From positions 2,546,001 to 2,610,000 of the forward strand of contig JAQFVV010006221.1 in the NCBI GenBank assembly GCA_028023455.1: a stretch of DNA of 64,000 bases, read 5' to 3'. The position numbers and the translations under genes were made by a program. The notes under the pieces were generated by a model. The model was not told the origin of the DNA, did not search any database, and saw only the letters and a program-made list of their open reading frames with translations. Source of the DNA: Epiperipatus broadwayi (taxonomy: Eukaryota; Onychophora; Udeonychophora; Euonychophora; Peripatidae). Positions within the stretch are counted from its first letter, which is position 1. The number at the start of each line of letters is the position of its first letter. This document shows positions 12,201-23,592 of the stretch, one piece after another.

Positions 12201-15200
12201 AATTGAATAGAATTATTGCCTATCATAAAAGCAAATAATAATAAACATTAAGTTAAATGTCGTTATTGCATATTTAAATGATGTAATGTTTTAAATAGTA
12301 TCATAAAGACGAATATAGTTATAATAAAAATCAAATATTTTATTTAAATAAAAACAAGATAAATTGAATATTAAAAAAAAAAAAAGGAATATGTTATAGA
12401 AGCGTTTTGATATTAAAATATTCGTTCTTAGAATTTTTTAAAATGTATTTTAGAAAAGATTTGTTTAAAAGTACTTGAAGTTTTTTTTTTTTTTTTAAGT
12501 GATATATAAAAATACCAAACGAAAGTTTAAATGTATCAAGAAGGAAACATATATAAAAAAAGTGAACACATAGTTGAATAAAAGATGGATCCATGGAAAT
12601 ACAAATAGTACTTAAAAGTGTATCGAATATTTTTAAAGTTAAATTAGATGGATTGATGCATCGGATATGCAGAGAATATTGGTAGAGAAGATTAAGAAGC
12701 TTCATGGGATTAATTAATATTATGATTTAATAATTATCGTCTTAAATACTAAAACCAAGGATTATTTTCTATAAATTTTATTAAATGGATTAATAATTAT
12801 TTTTATTTTAAACTTTAATGCATGGAGGAGAACATTTTTAAAAACTCTAGAGAAAATAATAAACATTTTGGACTTAGCAGGAACTATCGTCAAGAAAATA
12901 TGTAACTATAGTTTTAATTCCTTTTATTTTGTTAACCTAGTTTAAATCTAAATTTTTTATAAGATTAGGAAAACATAAAAATATTAATTTATTAATATTA
13001 AAATTTTATAATATAACAATCTAATAATTTAGCTAAAAATATTTTAATATAAAGTGTATGGGTGTGAATTTTTTTTTTATACCTGCAATGCTCAAGTGGA
13101 TAAAGGAAGCCTACTGAACACGATGACTAGATAAAGGTTATTGGTAATAATAATAACTATTGATAATTTATAATGTATATTTTTTTTTGTTTTCTTTAGA
13201 TCATCCATAAATTGGAAGAATGAAGTGTAAAAGTTTTTTTTACTTATATGTACCGCATTTCATACAACATTTTAAAAAACATTATGAGATAGGATTGATT
13301 TGAAAATATGCATACGACAATTTTTTTTTTTTTTATTAGTGATATAATCCAACATAACAAATAATTATGTGATTCTTTTAAAATTTTCATGTTATTGGAT
13401 ATTCAAATATTGTCTAAGTAGATTGTATATGATTAAACATATAGAGCAATGAAGTAAGCAACTTTTCTTATGGGATAGTAAGATTGTTTAACTATTAATG
13501 AATTTTATTTATTGTTTTGTAAATGCAGATAGTTATTTATCGATGTAAGATGTGGAAAATCTTGAGAAATAATGTTGAGATAGTGGCTTGGAAGTACTTA
13601 GTGAACAGGAAACCAAGATGATGTTTTAAGAAATAGGATGTTATAAGGAATGGAAATAATATTTAGTTTTTATGTGGTTATCAGCATAGTTAACATAGCC
13701 CTATGACTGATACACATTTTATTGGACAGTGTTTATATTTCTTTAAATATTTGATGTTCTAATAAAGCTGAAGAAATAGCTTTAACATCGTCCCTGTATT
13801 AGAGGATATTAGGCAGGTAAATGTCATACCTCTTCGCACTGTACCATGATTTTGAGATATGTTAAGAGTAATACTCTAGCTTTCTTCCTTAATCCTATGC
13901 ATCTGTTTTCACTATCTTTATTTCATGTAACTGCATCGTTTAGTAAGATATTTTAAAAGAAATGATAAATAATTTAGAACTAAGGTTATGCTATCGTTTT
14001 TGGATAAGATTAGTTTATTTGCTTATAAGGAGCAGAATATTATAACTTAAAATTGAAGATCCAAAGTATCCTAAGGAAAGAAAGAATCATAGAATATATT
14101 TTGAATTTTATTTCGAAAATGAAATATAAATTTTTTTTAAAATAAGGTATCTAAACAAAGATATTTTCTTTAAAGTGATAATAATTTTAAATGCTTTAGT
14201 ATTATTTTTTTTTAAGAGAAAAAATAAGTATTGCATATTTTAAAATACAATAGTACAAAGTAAATTATGTAAACAATATGCATAGTATATTTTTTGTTTA
14301 TTGATTAACAGAAATATATTAATGATTACACTTATATCATACTAAAGTAAGGCTTAAAGAACAATATATTATGATTAGTAAACATCGTGTGATAAACACT
14401 AAAATCTAGTACTGAATTTTTGGATAATATTTTGTGTAACATCTTTGACTTTGCAAGATGAAATTTTTTTTAATATTTTGAGAAATCCATGCTCATTATA
14501 AAATTTTGTTTTCTATAGAATGTTTTCTAAGTATGAATTTTTTAAAATAAGATAGTTTAATAATATTAAGGATAAAATGTTGTTGCTAATAAAGTAAATA
14601 AATATATTTATAATAAGTTAACCATAATGAGAACCCAAATAGTAACATTTTTTTTAAAATTTTGTCCCAAATCTAAATAAAAATATAATTGAAATATAAT
14701 TTTTTTTTATAACCCGGTAGATCAAACTGTAAAGTAAAAAAGTTAAGGATATCCACTGTAAATAGTGTAAATAAATTGTTTATTTATTTGTTGTTAGTAA
14801 TAAACTTTGTTAAATTTTGTTATTTCAAAAATTTTGTGTTCGAGTTATTTATTTCTCCACATTGCTGCATGAAAACATGATATATGCATAATAATTGAAA
14901 CAAATATATAATTTTGCACAAAAGATAAATAGAGAATTATTTTAAGAATTTTAAATATTTTATTGGTATTCATTATAATTAAATAATCATAATCTTACAT
15001 TATTTTATTGGTCATAAATCAGTTATCACAATATTATATTAAATTATATGCTATCAGTTGCCAAACATTGTTTGTCAGATTATTAAAATGCTACCACGTA
15101 TTTATTATATCATTACATGAAGATATAAGATCATATTATATTATTTCATTATTTTATTATGGTAATAAAATTATAGTAAAAAAGAAAAGATACACAGAAT

Positions 15201-15880
15201 TAGTTAAACAATGAAGAATATTATTATTGTTATTTATTATTATTAGTTTAAGTGTAGTAGATTATGACATAAAATCCCTTCTCATATTTTACTACCGTAT
15301 TTTTAAATTAACTTAGAATAAACTTTATGAACCTGAGATTATTTTATTTGAGCTAGATTATTATTAAATAGAAGATTAAGATTTAATTATTAGTTTAATC
15401 TTAGTGAGTAGAAGTTATTAAAGTCATAAGAATACTATGAGTTTGTTATTTGAAATAGTAATAAAGGGGGGATAGTGTTCTTATGCCATTGAGGTAGTAT
15501 CCTGTGGGATATTGGCTCGATGTAATCTATCTTGTCACCTGTATTTTCACCTCAAGTCTCATGAAAATATTAAATATTTATTTAATTTATTTTTATAAAC
15601 TGAACCTTATTCGTATTTTAAATTTGAGCTAGTGAAATATTTTAATTTTAACACTGAATGTTTTAGTTATTAATTATTAACTGAGATAGAACCCGTTTTA
15701 TTTTATTTCATATATTATCGGAAGTGAGGATGCACGAGTTTAAAGTTAGAGTATATATAAATAATTGATGCTTTATGTGTATAGTATATGTGCATAAATT
15801 AAGATTATAATATAAATGTATAAAAAATATTAATAATAAATTGATAAAGCACATTTACCTATACATTTACAATACTCTGT
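9255..15880. other. Long AT-rich stretch without recognisable gene
   Basis: About 6.6 kb of very AT-rich DNA with homopolymer and TA runs. Open frames reach only 60-105 codons, are dominated by Ile, Lys, Asn, Phe and Tyr, and show no domain; these are expected by chance. A slightly less AT-rich patch (about 13500-14100) has no intact frame. It may be a large intron or intergenic DNA. Confidence 0.5.
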
Positions 15881-15884
15881 GTGC

Positions 15885-16266
15885 ATTCAATTATTCACAA
15901 ATATGTCTCATCATAATTAATTATCTGTTCTGGACATTTTTTTCATCAATAAGTTTTTAAAATTTGAATCGAAATATAGTGATAACTTTGTGACCTGAAG
16001 AAGTAGCTTCAATAGTTATTTTAATATTTTAAGATCATTTCAGAATCTATAGAGGTTCCCCTATTAACAGTGATAGCTTGAAATTGGGTGATCCAGATTC
16101 TCTGCTAAATTCTTCATACAGACATAAGGCTTTCTGCTGCAATGCAAGATCATCAACTGGAATGTTCTTACGATTCATATCATTTATCAGTCAATTTAAG
16201 GCTTTTTCTGTTTTAACCAAAAAAGTATCATTTACTTTAATTATATATGTAATATTTGATAGAATG
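15885..16266 (-). pseudogene. Tigger (pogo-type) transposase N-terminal relic
   Basis: Reading the minus strand from about 16266, a decayed frame gives NDMNRKNIPVDDLALQQKAL, which matches the CENP-B/Tc5-type DNA-binding domain of Tigger transposases. It continues with NIKIT-E-A-S and KLID, then NYDETYL near 15915, corresponding to the NxDET segment that carries the first catalytic Asp of the DDE/D core. Stops and frame changes interrupt it and the rest of the transposase is absent. Expected to be inactive. No terminal inverted repeats were found. Confidence 0.65.
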
Positions 16267-16309
16267 CAAGTATAATTTATATACTTAGAGTTTTAGATGT
16301 AAATTATAA

Positions 16310-16385
16310 GGACTTGAATACAGACTTTGTGGATGGCTGAGAGGGACTTGAAAGTCTGTGTTCAAGTCCCTTATAATTTACAATT
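16310..16385 (+). repeat. H1 repeat, tRNA-like end only
   Basis: This holds the part of H1 that looks like a tRNA: A-box-like TGGCTGAGAGG, loop CTTGAAA (anticodon TGA, as in tRNA-Ser) and B box GTTCAAGTCCC. The flanks also carry a short inverted duplicate of the same words (GGACTTGAATACAGACTTTG before it). Confidence 0.5.
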
Positions 16386-16635
16386 AATTATAGCTTTAAT
16401 TGCTTCAGAGGCACATGAGAAAATGGTACAGATTTGCTTTTGTCTTTTTGTAATTTCTCTGATTGATAACTTATTGTTTTGAAACATATGATCAATTTCA
16501 TAAAATGACCTCTTACTTTTTCTGATTAAATCAAATATTTTTTTCCATTCAATGAAAGTACTTTATGTCTTAAGATATATCATTCTCTGTATTACAATTC
16601 ATTTTATTAAGGATATGCATTATACATACTGTATA

Positions 16636-16705
16636 TAAAACAGTAAATATAGGGGATTTGAACTCAGACTTTTAAGCCACTTCAACCATCTACACTATCT
16701 CACAT
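16636..16705 (-). repeat. H1 repeat, tRNA-like end only
   Basis: The complement of the H1 end is visible as GGGGATTTGAACTCAGACTT, followed by a degraded CCACTTCAACCATCT. It is an isolated fragment in AT-rich DNA. Confidence 0.45.
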
Positions 16706-17471
16706 AGTAAAGAAAAAAAATATACACGCACTAACAATTTTTATTTAAAATCATGAAGAAAACCATTAAAAAGATTCACATTTGATAACATTATATTTAA
16801 CAAGAAAAAAAAAGGCTGCCCTCATAAGTGAGATTCTAAAATTTAATAAGTTTATGAATATCAATGGTTTTTTTTTGTTTGTTTACATTATTTAAAGTAG
16901 CATATGATTGAAGTTCTGCAGATGGGGACAGAATAGTTCACAGCTTTACTGTATTTTTTTCATCAAATTTTTAAGTACTATTTACACAAATATTCTATCA
17001 AACAAATTCGAGTACATGTTAGGAAGATTTACCAAAGCTCTACTGAAGATATAGAATTCACGTCTTAAAAATGAACAAAATACAAACAAGATTTTATAAA
17101 AATTAATGTGATTGTAATTGTTAAAATTTAAAGCATAATGTTATAAAAAAATTATACAAACATAACATTTTCAAAACAAAAAAAATACTAATGGAAGTTT
17201 ATATAAATGAATGTGAACATAATTTGATATGCAATGTTTAATTTTTCTTACAAATGCCATACAAACTAATATGAACATACTTTTTAATATTTGTATAGAC
17301 TTTTTAATAAAAAAGCTATAATGTTGGATGCCTAATTTTATATGTATATAAAGGAATATAAAGTCATGGAAATGTATTATTTTATAGAAAAGCAATATAA
17401 TTAAGATCAGGTCATTTTTTGCATGATTTTATATAAAAACAATACATATTAATATCTGAAGCTACCCTAGC

Positions 17472-17515
17472 ACCTTTCTGAGGAGTGCCAAAGCACGAAA
17501 CCATTGGTCAGAGGT
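17472..17515 (+). ncRNA. Hammerhead ribozyme, type I, apparently intact
   Basis: All parts of a type I hammerhead are present in order. Stem I 5' is ACCTTT (17472-17477) and the core is CTGAGGA (17478-17484). Stem II GTGC (17485-17488) pairs perfectly with GCAC (17493-17496) around CAAA. GAAA is 17497-17500. In stem III, A17500-C-C pairs with G-G-T17508 around ATT. The cleavage-site C is 17509, with cut expected after it. Stem I 3' is AGAGGT (17510-17515), giving 6 pairs with ACCTTT, one of them G-U. Every conserved core base fits the hammerhead consensus. The host repeat appears related to the copy at 58572-58611, which shares the upstream CTAGCACCT. Activity is inferred, not shown. Confidence 0.75.
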
Positions 17516-17519
17516 TGGG

Positions 17520-18700
17520 GGGGGGAGTTCCTGACAGAGATATTTTAAATGCTTTCTCTGGCTAAGCATTTATCACAAAGCTTGTTGAGCAATTGGCAAT
17601 GCTCATTGTTTATATCTTACAAGCTTAAAAGAATGGGGTCATGTGATCTATGACTATTTTTTATTTGAATATTAATATACATCTTGCATACTTTATAAAC
17701 ATAAAACAAAATATTCTTAAATACCATTGTTAGTGGCAGAAAATCACATGAACATCTTTGAGGAAGACTATAAAGAAATCTTGATTACTTCTATTCAGTC
17801 ATGATATTTTTCAACAGATGTGATTCAAATGAAGACTTTTACCTTTTACTGATAGACAGTGTCCTATTGACTATTCATATCAGTCTGCTGATGTACTATG
17901 AAATTTTTGAAAAGACGACCACATTTTGTTCAAATAATAACTACAATAGTATTTGTTTTAATTAGAAATTGCTTTTTTCAATTTGTACTGCTAAATTGTT
18001 TGTCCTACAAAAACATATTGACATTGTTGATGAAGACTGAAATTGGTAATCATGTTGTTTTCTATCATCCAAATAATATTTTATAGTTTGTTTTGCATAT
18101 AAATGATCAATTTTGCTTTGAAAATGAATTGGTTGGTTTGAAAATTATAATTAATATTGAAAATCATTTATTTGAATGATTTATATTTATGTTATCTTCT
18201 TTTATTCAAATGTTAAAGTTGTATATTTTGAATAGAAATTGTCAATTTTAATTCATATCAAAAATGAGTTACTTATAAAAAAATATGGAAATTATAATAA
18301 ATAGAGAAAGTCATTTGCTTGAATTGTTTTTTAAAATCATAAATTCTAGTAAACAGTAAAAATAGTTTGTTTAATTTTTTTTAATTTTTTAAATGCTTTT
18401 ACTTAACATTGTTTGTTTAGGATAAATTTTGAAATATAGTTTTAAATACTTCTATCAGATTGAGTTCCTTCAAATTGTGTACATGTGTTAGAAATTGATG
18501 CCAATGTAATATGACAATGAAATATTTCAGGGTTGGCTGTTAGTGGACTACATTTCAAACACATTGATATAAATTCAATAAGTTTTTAATGATATTCACA
18601 AGAGGGGCAGAATATTTAAAAAAAAAAAAATCTAAAAAATGTTTACAATAAATTCAAGTAAAAGTAAAAACAAATCTTGCTTTCTCACATCCCTCATCTA
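17520..18700. other. AT-rich DNA after the hammerhead
   Basis: A G-run (17517-17525) directly follows the ribozyme motif. The rest has moderate AT content, with short frames lacking any domain. The outer limits of the repeat that carries the hammerhead cannot be set from one copy. Confidence 0.4.
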
Positions 18701-18714
18701 TGTATTTAAATGGA

Positions 18715-19065
18715 TACTGTTCTATACATGAGGGGTCAGAGTTACTTGAGGTCAACATGGGCATAACAACAATATTTGCATCAGCACGGAATGTTGGGCA
18801 GTCTATCATCAAATTTTCAATGGTATATAAGATTTGCTATCTTAATATAAACTGAACACTGATTTTATATATATATATATATATATATGAGTGTGTGTGT
18901 GGGAGATGATTATCTGGACAAACAGATGAGTGCTGGTTCAACACAAATTACATATATTGGTGATTATTTATCTTTTCTACATGTGTGAGGTCATGTGTAT
19001 CAGTAGTATGAGATAGTGTGGATAATTGAAGGGGTCTTGAAAGTCTAAGTTCAAATCCCCTATAT
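18715..19065 (+). repeat. Dispersed repeat H1, near full length
   Basis: It runs from GGGGTCAGAGTTACTTGAGG through CTATCTTAATATAAACTGAA, a (TA)n/TGTGTG tract, the hammerhead-like segment around 18925 (core CAGATGAG, GTGCT/AACAC stem damaged), and the tRNA-Ser-like end with CTTGAAAGTC and GTTCAAATCCCC. The order of blocks is the same in the copies at 53085 and 61280. Confidence 0.7.
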
Positions 19066-19343
19066 TTTCTCTTGATTGTAAAAGTGGCTTTAAATTTCAT
19101 TTTCTTTTGATTACAAAAATTTCTTTTTTTAAAGCACTTCTTTCATAAACAAAATAAAATAAGAATTAATTTCTTTTTATAAAGTAAATTTTATTAATAG
19201 CAAATATTAATGAGTAAATTTAAGTTAGATAACATTTGTTTCATTATAAATACAAGCAAACAATTGATCTTCTAGACAGATGGAAGGTGATTTAAACTGG
19301 AAGATAGTAATATTTTATGTACAATGGAAGTTTATTTTATTTA

Positions 19344-19447
<104 letters not shown>

Positions 19448-19699
19448 AACAGGATGGAGAAGGTAAGGGTTCACCTGGAGTAATAGCAAATCATCATCAT
19501 TCCCAAGTTCAATTAAATTTAAAATTTATAAAAAATATAATATTTAAGTAGATATTATTAAAAGAATGTTAAAGTAATGTCTAACATTCAATATATATAT
19601 ATCAATAGATGGCGTTTTACCAAAACCACTGAACAAGTGTATATTTGTTTACCTAAACATCAAAAGAGTCAGAATTCACTATCTCTTTCATTTGCTCCA

Positions 19700-19746
19700 C
19701 TTTCAGATCAGCTGATTTCAAGCTAATTTGCTATCATCAGTGAAGA
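19700..19746 (-). ncRNA. Hammerhead-like motif, H4 inverted copy
   Basis: Read on the minus strand: TTCTTCA, core CTGATGA (19734-19740), stem II AGC/GCT, GAAA, stem III ATC/GAT around AGCT, cleavage-site C and TGAAAG. Stem I is reduced to four pairs by one substitution. Core bases are intact. Confidence 0.6.
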
Positions 19747-19941
19747 ATAGGGCTAGAAACTAGATCTAAACACTGACTCCAAGCATTTATGCAACAAGTT
19801 CCTATCAGTTTGCAAGCATGAATTTTTCAGACACATAATGTCTTCAAACCCAGCCTAACAAGCCAGATAGCTACATGGGTCTGTTATCAGTTCAGTTTCA
19901 CCACATAGTCAAAGCCTCTGCAATATATATCATTGCAAAAA

Positions 19942-19988
19942 TCTTCACTGATGATAGCAAATTACCTTGAAATCAGCTGATCTGAAGG
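19942..19988 (+). ncRNA. Hammerhead-like motif, H4 first direct copy
   Basis: Core CTGATGA is at 19948-19954. Stem I TCTTCA pairs with TGAAGG at 19983-19988 (one G-U). GAAA and the ATC/GAT stem III are intact, with C19982 at the cleavage position. Stem II is weakened by a GCTT to CCTT change. Probably decayed. Confidence 0.55.
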
Positions 19989-20353
19989 TGGAGCAAATGA
20001 AAGAGATAGTGAATTTTGATTCTTTTGACGTTTATGTAAACAAATATACACTTGTTCAGTGGTTTTGGTAAAACCCCATCTATTGATCATAAATACAAGT
20101 GATAGCAAGTTACGTGATTAAAACTTGCTTTTGTTTTTTATAAATGTACCTTTAAAGGTTTTGGCAATGATATATATTGCAGAGGCTTTGACTATGTGGT
20201 GAAACTGAACTGATATCAGACCCATGTAGTTATCTGGCTTGTTAGGCTGGGTTTGAAGACATTATGTATCTGAAAAATTCATGCTTGCAAACTGATATGA
20301 ACTTGTTGCATAAACGCTTGGAGTCAGTGTTTAGATCTAGTTTCTAGCCCTAT

Positions 20354-20400
20354 CCTTCACTGATGATAGCAAATTAGCTTGAAATCAGCTGATCTGAAGG
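20354..20400 (+). ncRNA. Hammerhead ribozyme, H4 second direct copy
   Basis: Stem I CCTTCA (20354-20359) pairs perfectly with TGAAGG (20395-20400). The core CTGATGA is 20360-20366. Stem II is AGC (20368-20370) with GCT (20377-20379) around AAATTA, with a T-T mismatch next to the core. GAAA is 20381-20384. Stem III ATC pairs with GAT around AGCT, and C20394 is the cleavage position. The weak 3-pair stem II is the only doubtful part. Confidence 0.65.
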
Positions 20401-20559
20401 TGGAGATAGTGAATTCTGACTTTTTTGACATTTATGTAAACAAATATACGCTTGTTCGGTGGTTTTGGTAAAATGCCATCTATTGATCATAAATACAAGC
20501 GATAGCAAGTTACGTGATTATAACTTGTTTTTGTTTTTCATATATATATAAGCAATTTT

Positions 20560-20830
20560 ATATATTAAAGGTAGCATGAGATATCTCTGAGAGATCATCC
20601 AGATAGCTCAGAAGAGTAACTAGTATAATTATAAATTCATCAACCAGCATTATAATTAGTCAAAATAAGTATTACTTAAAATAATAACCATTCATCCTGA
20701 ACGATCAATCAATCAAACTACATCAGAATAAAATCAACAGTTTATCTGGTGACTGGATTCGAAATGTATATTCTGTAGACCATGCTAACTATTGAGCCAT
20801 TGCCAGCTTGGCACAATTATTTACACATAA
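20560..20830 (-). mobile_element. tRNA-derived SINE, minus strand
   Basis: On the minus strand the head has an A box TGGCTCAATAGTTAGC (20784-20799) and a B box TTCGAATCC (20755-20763), spaced as in a tRNA. A non-tRNA body of about 180 bases runs towards 20560. The exact ends and target duplication are not clear. It is a different family from the short SINEs at 5.0, 7.8 and 49.5 kb. Confidence 0.5.
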
Positions 20831-22435
20831 TTTGGATGCATCATCTTAAGTGTTAATCCACCAGAATACATAGTCATAAAAACAATAATGCTGGAACATT
20901 AAAACATGCTGAACATCATCAATGCTCTGGCCACTTAGTACCATTAATGTACTGACCAACTATAAACTTAAATTTTTAGTAAGACTGAACTAAAACAAAA
21001 TGTAGTACAGGTTTGAAGAATATAATCCTCATGCCCAAATCAGAGCAATGCCATACTGGAATGCTGCTAAAGCACCAAATATATCTCCATTTATATATTC
21101 ATCCCATGCTCGAATCTATAAGCTCTATTACCATATATGACCAAGAGATGATGGAGACAATTTTTAATAATTGAATACAAGTTTATTAACAACTATAACA
21201 AAAAATTGAAATTAAGGTCTATGTGACTATACATATAAAGTAAACCTTCTGATTTTGATTAATATACAATTAAAAAAATATCACCTTTGTGATTTACAAA
21301 ATTATTATACAAAATCAAAGTTATTACATTAATTTACAATATTTCTTAATAGGTTTCCACACATGCATATATTTGATTAATATAAAATTCAAGTTATTAC
21401 ATGGTAGTTTACATATATGTGTGCACAGACACATGATTTATAATAGACAATTAAAACTGACTAAATTTTACATATATGTTCTATTAATTACCAACATTTT
21501 AAAATTTAAATTATAGAATCGTCTATTCTTTACTTTTTTTGGTTTTTTTAAATCCAGACACTTTTAAAATGTCTCTTTTATTTTTATTAATAAATGAAAA
21601 ATAACATCCTTTTATACAATTAAAAATATACATTTCAAAATGACTTTTTGTTTTCTCAATAAATGACTTAAAATAATCATTATAGACTATATATCTCATT
21701 TTAAGAATGTCATTTTTAATATCTAACATTACTATAGGTTGCCTTTAACTAATCATACCATCTTTAACTTAAATATTAGAAACTTTAAAACAACTCAGTT
21801 TTGCATATACATTTATCTGAGCTTCTCTGCATATAGATAAATAGCAGCATACATATACCAATTCTTCAAATTTTCCCTTGATAAGCTTGGTTTTTATGAT
21901 TGTTTGTCATCATCATCAGAAAAGTATAGTCTAAGCAGTTGTCAGCATCAGGAAGATGCATAATTCAGGTGAGTTGTTGGCATGCCATGAGCTCCTTTCT
22001 GCCTGGAATTGTTCCAGGCAAGCAGCTGTCTTCTTAGAACACATTTAATTAAAAAATTTTGTTTCTTATCTTTTCAAAAAGGTCACTAATCCTTTCAACA
22101 GCAATTTTGAAATTTACCAAAGGTGTGATGTACAAGTTTTTTCTTTAATCCTTTGGAATTTTTAAAGATTTTTTACTAGAAACTAGAAATGCATACAAGC
22201 ACTAATTAAAAAATAAATATTTTATACAAGTTTTAATTAAAAGATTTTAAAAATAAACCCTGCTTGTTTTTAAATTCCACAATCAAAATATTATTTATTT
22301 AAACCTTTTTTTATTTATTTTATAATAAAATTCTGTTTTAAATTCATAATTCTTTAAATTAGTAATAAAATCAGTAATAGTTCAGTGATCAAAATATAAA
22401 ATAAGCAATCAAAATATTCAATTTTTACAAAATAC
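20831..22435. other. Mixed AT-rich DNA, no gene
   Basis: Bases 20831-21150 are less AT-rich and may be a further old repeat. 21150-21780 and 22030-22435 are AT-rich with chance frames. Around 21970-22025 a local inverted pair (CTGGAATTGTTCCAG) is present. I recognise no protein. Confidence 0.4.
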
Positions 22436-22439
22436 TCAA

Positions 22440-22860
22440 AATGGTGGATTCAACACAATAAAAAAACACCTCTCACTTGGACAAGGCAAGCAGGTAGAAG
22501 ACAGATATTTACCCAGAATTCACGCAAGTATTGAAAATCTTGAAGGTGACCATGAAAACACCTTGACCACTCCTATCAATTAGTCACACCAATATTTTAG
22601 TTGCTATGACATTGTTTTTGTTCTTCATCGATGATATCTACCGGTGGGTTGTGTTCTACATCACAGCATGTTAATACCAAAGTATCATAATTTTTATTCC
22701 AGAAAAGGTAGAAAATATTTACAAAAATTTGTCTGTGTTTATTTCTATTTTTCCTTTCAACTTTATATACATATAAATGCATACACATAACTATGTTGCT
22801 GTGTGCCATATAAGCTAGATGGTTACAATATATTGTAACAGGCACAGACAACGTTACATT
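22440..22860 (-). pseudogene. Possible LINE 5' fragment with decayed 2A-like motif
   Basis: A minus-strand frame (22597-22851) contains LVLTCCDVEHNPP. This resembles the consensus of 2A ribosome-skipping peptides (LLxxCGDVExNPGP) that occur at the start of several non-LTR retrotransposon proteins in invertebrates. The key residues D, V, E, N and P are present, but the first Gly is Cys and the NPGP Gly is lost, so skipping would not be expected. The frame stops soon afterwards. No endonuclease or reverse transcriptase domain is visible downstream. Confidence 0.4.
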
Positions 22861-23462
22861 GTTTTTTTATTAGTAAACATGAAAAGAATAAAAGTTCGCA
22901 AATAAAACTTCCTTTTTAAGAATTAAAAATTGAAAATTAAAATTCTATACTAAACTCATATATATATAAAATCGCACAGATGAAAAAAAAAATTATTATT
23001 AAAATAAAACTTTATTAAAAATAAAAAAAATATTTTAAAAGCAAAAACTTAAAAAGATTTAGAGATAAAAATATATCTTTAATTTTGGAAAACACATTAA
23101 GTAATCAGAAAATGGAAATGATTGTTTTAATTAGTCAATGTAAACTAGCCTTGGGCATTTAAATGTATAAGCAAAGGTCAGATAGGAAAACAATAGAAAC
23201 TAATAGCAAATGAGAGAAATCCATCAGAAAATCGGACCTCAATGGAAGGATCATCATCATCGATGATGTAATGTCCATTGAATCCATGGGATTAATATAA
23301 AAGGAAAAGTTTGGAAATTATTAATTAGTTATTACAAGAGGACAGATATGTGTTAAGTTGGAGAAGGTTGGCAGAAAAGGGATTGAAAGACGCACTTTCA
23401 ATTCCTTCAGTGCTTATAAAAAAAGAAAGAAAGAGAAATGACCGATCGTTTTCTACATTAAG
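22861..23462. other. AT-rich DNA before the second candidate exon
   Basis: Mostly A-rich DNA, becoming less AT-rich after 23150. It is intron-like if the exon at 23463 is real. I see no repeat signature. Confidence 0.4.
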
Positions 23463-23592
23463 AACCAGCTACAGTAAAAGACCTCCGGATAAATAAAAAA
23501 CAACGGCTAACTGGATACCAATATCTTCAGGACGGCATGGGAATTCCCGTTCAAAATTATAAACAACTACAAATTATGGACCTTTCAAAACC
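23463..23592 (+). CDS. Candidate exon of an unrecognised host gene (partial)
   Basis: Between an acceptor TTTTCTACATTAAG (AG at 23461-23462) and a strong donor ACC|GTAAGA (GT at 23593-23594), 42 codons are open. They encode a peptide with RLTGYQYLQDGMGIPVQNYK near its middle. The composition is unlike the Asn/Lys/Ile/Phe-rich chance frames of this window, and CpG is locally preserved. A stop in frame lies immediately upstream of the acceptor. The exon starts with 2 bases of a split codon, so it does not join directly to the exon ending at 1875, which also leaves 2 bases. I do not recognise the family. Confidence 0.4.

Larger units (their letters stand above)
19601..20545. mobile_element. H4 element: hammerhead-bearing tandem plus inverted copies
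   Basis: The block is built of two units. Unit A (TTCACTGATGATAGCAAATT to ACGTGATTATAACTTG) occurs twice directly (about 19945-20138 and 20357-20540) and once inverted (about 19601-19747). Unit B (CAGAGGCTTTGACTATGTGG to CTAGTTTCTAGCCCTAT) occurs once directly (about 20168-20355) and once inverted (about 19750-19925). The two direct A units are spaced 412 bases apart and each starts with a hammerhead core. This is the arrangement expected from a tandem dimer of a hammerhead-bounded monomer joined to an inverted copy. No protein coding. It resembles metazoan retrozymes and Penelope terminal repeats by structure, which is inference. Confidence 0.7.
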
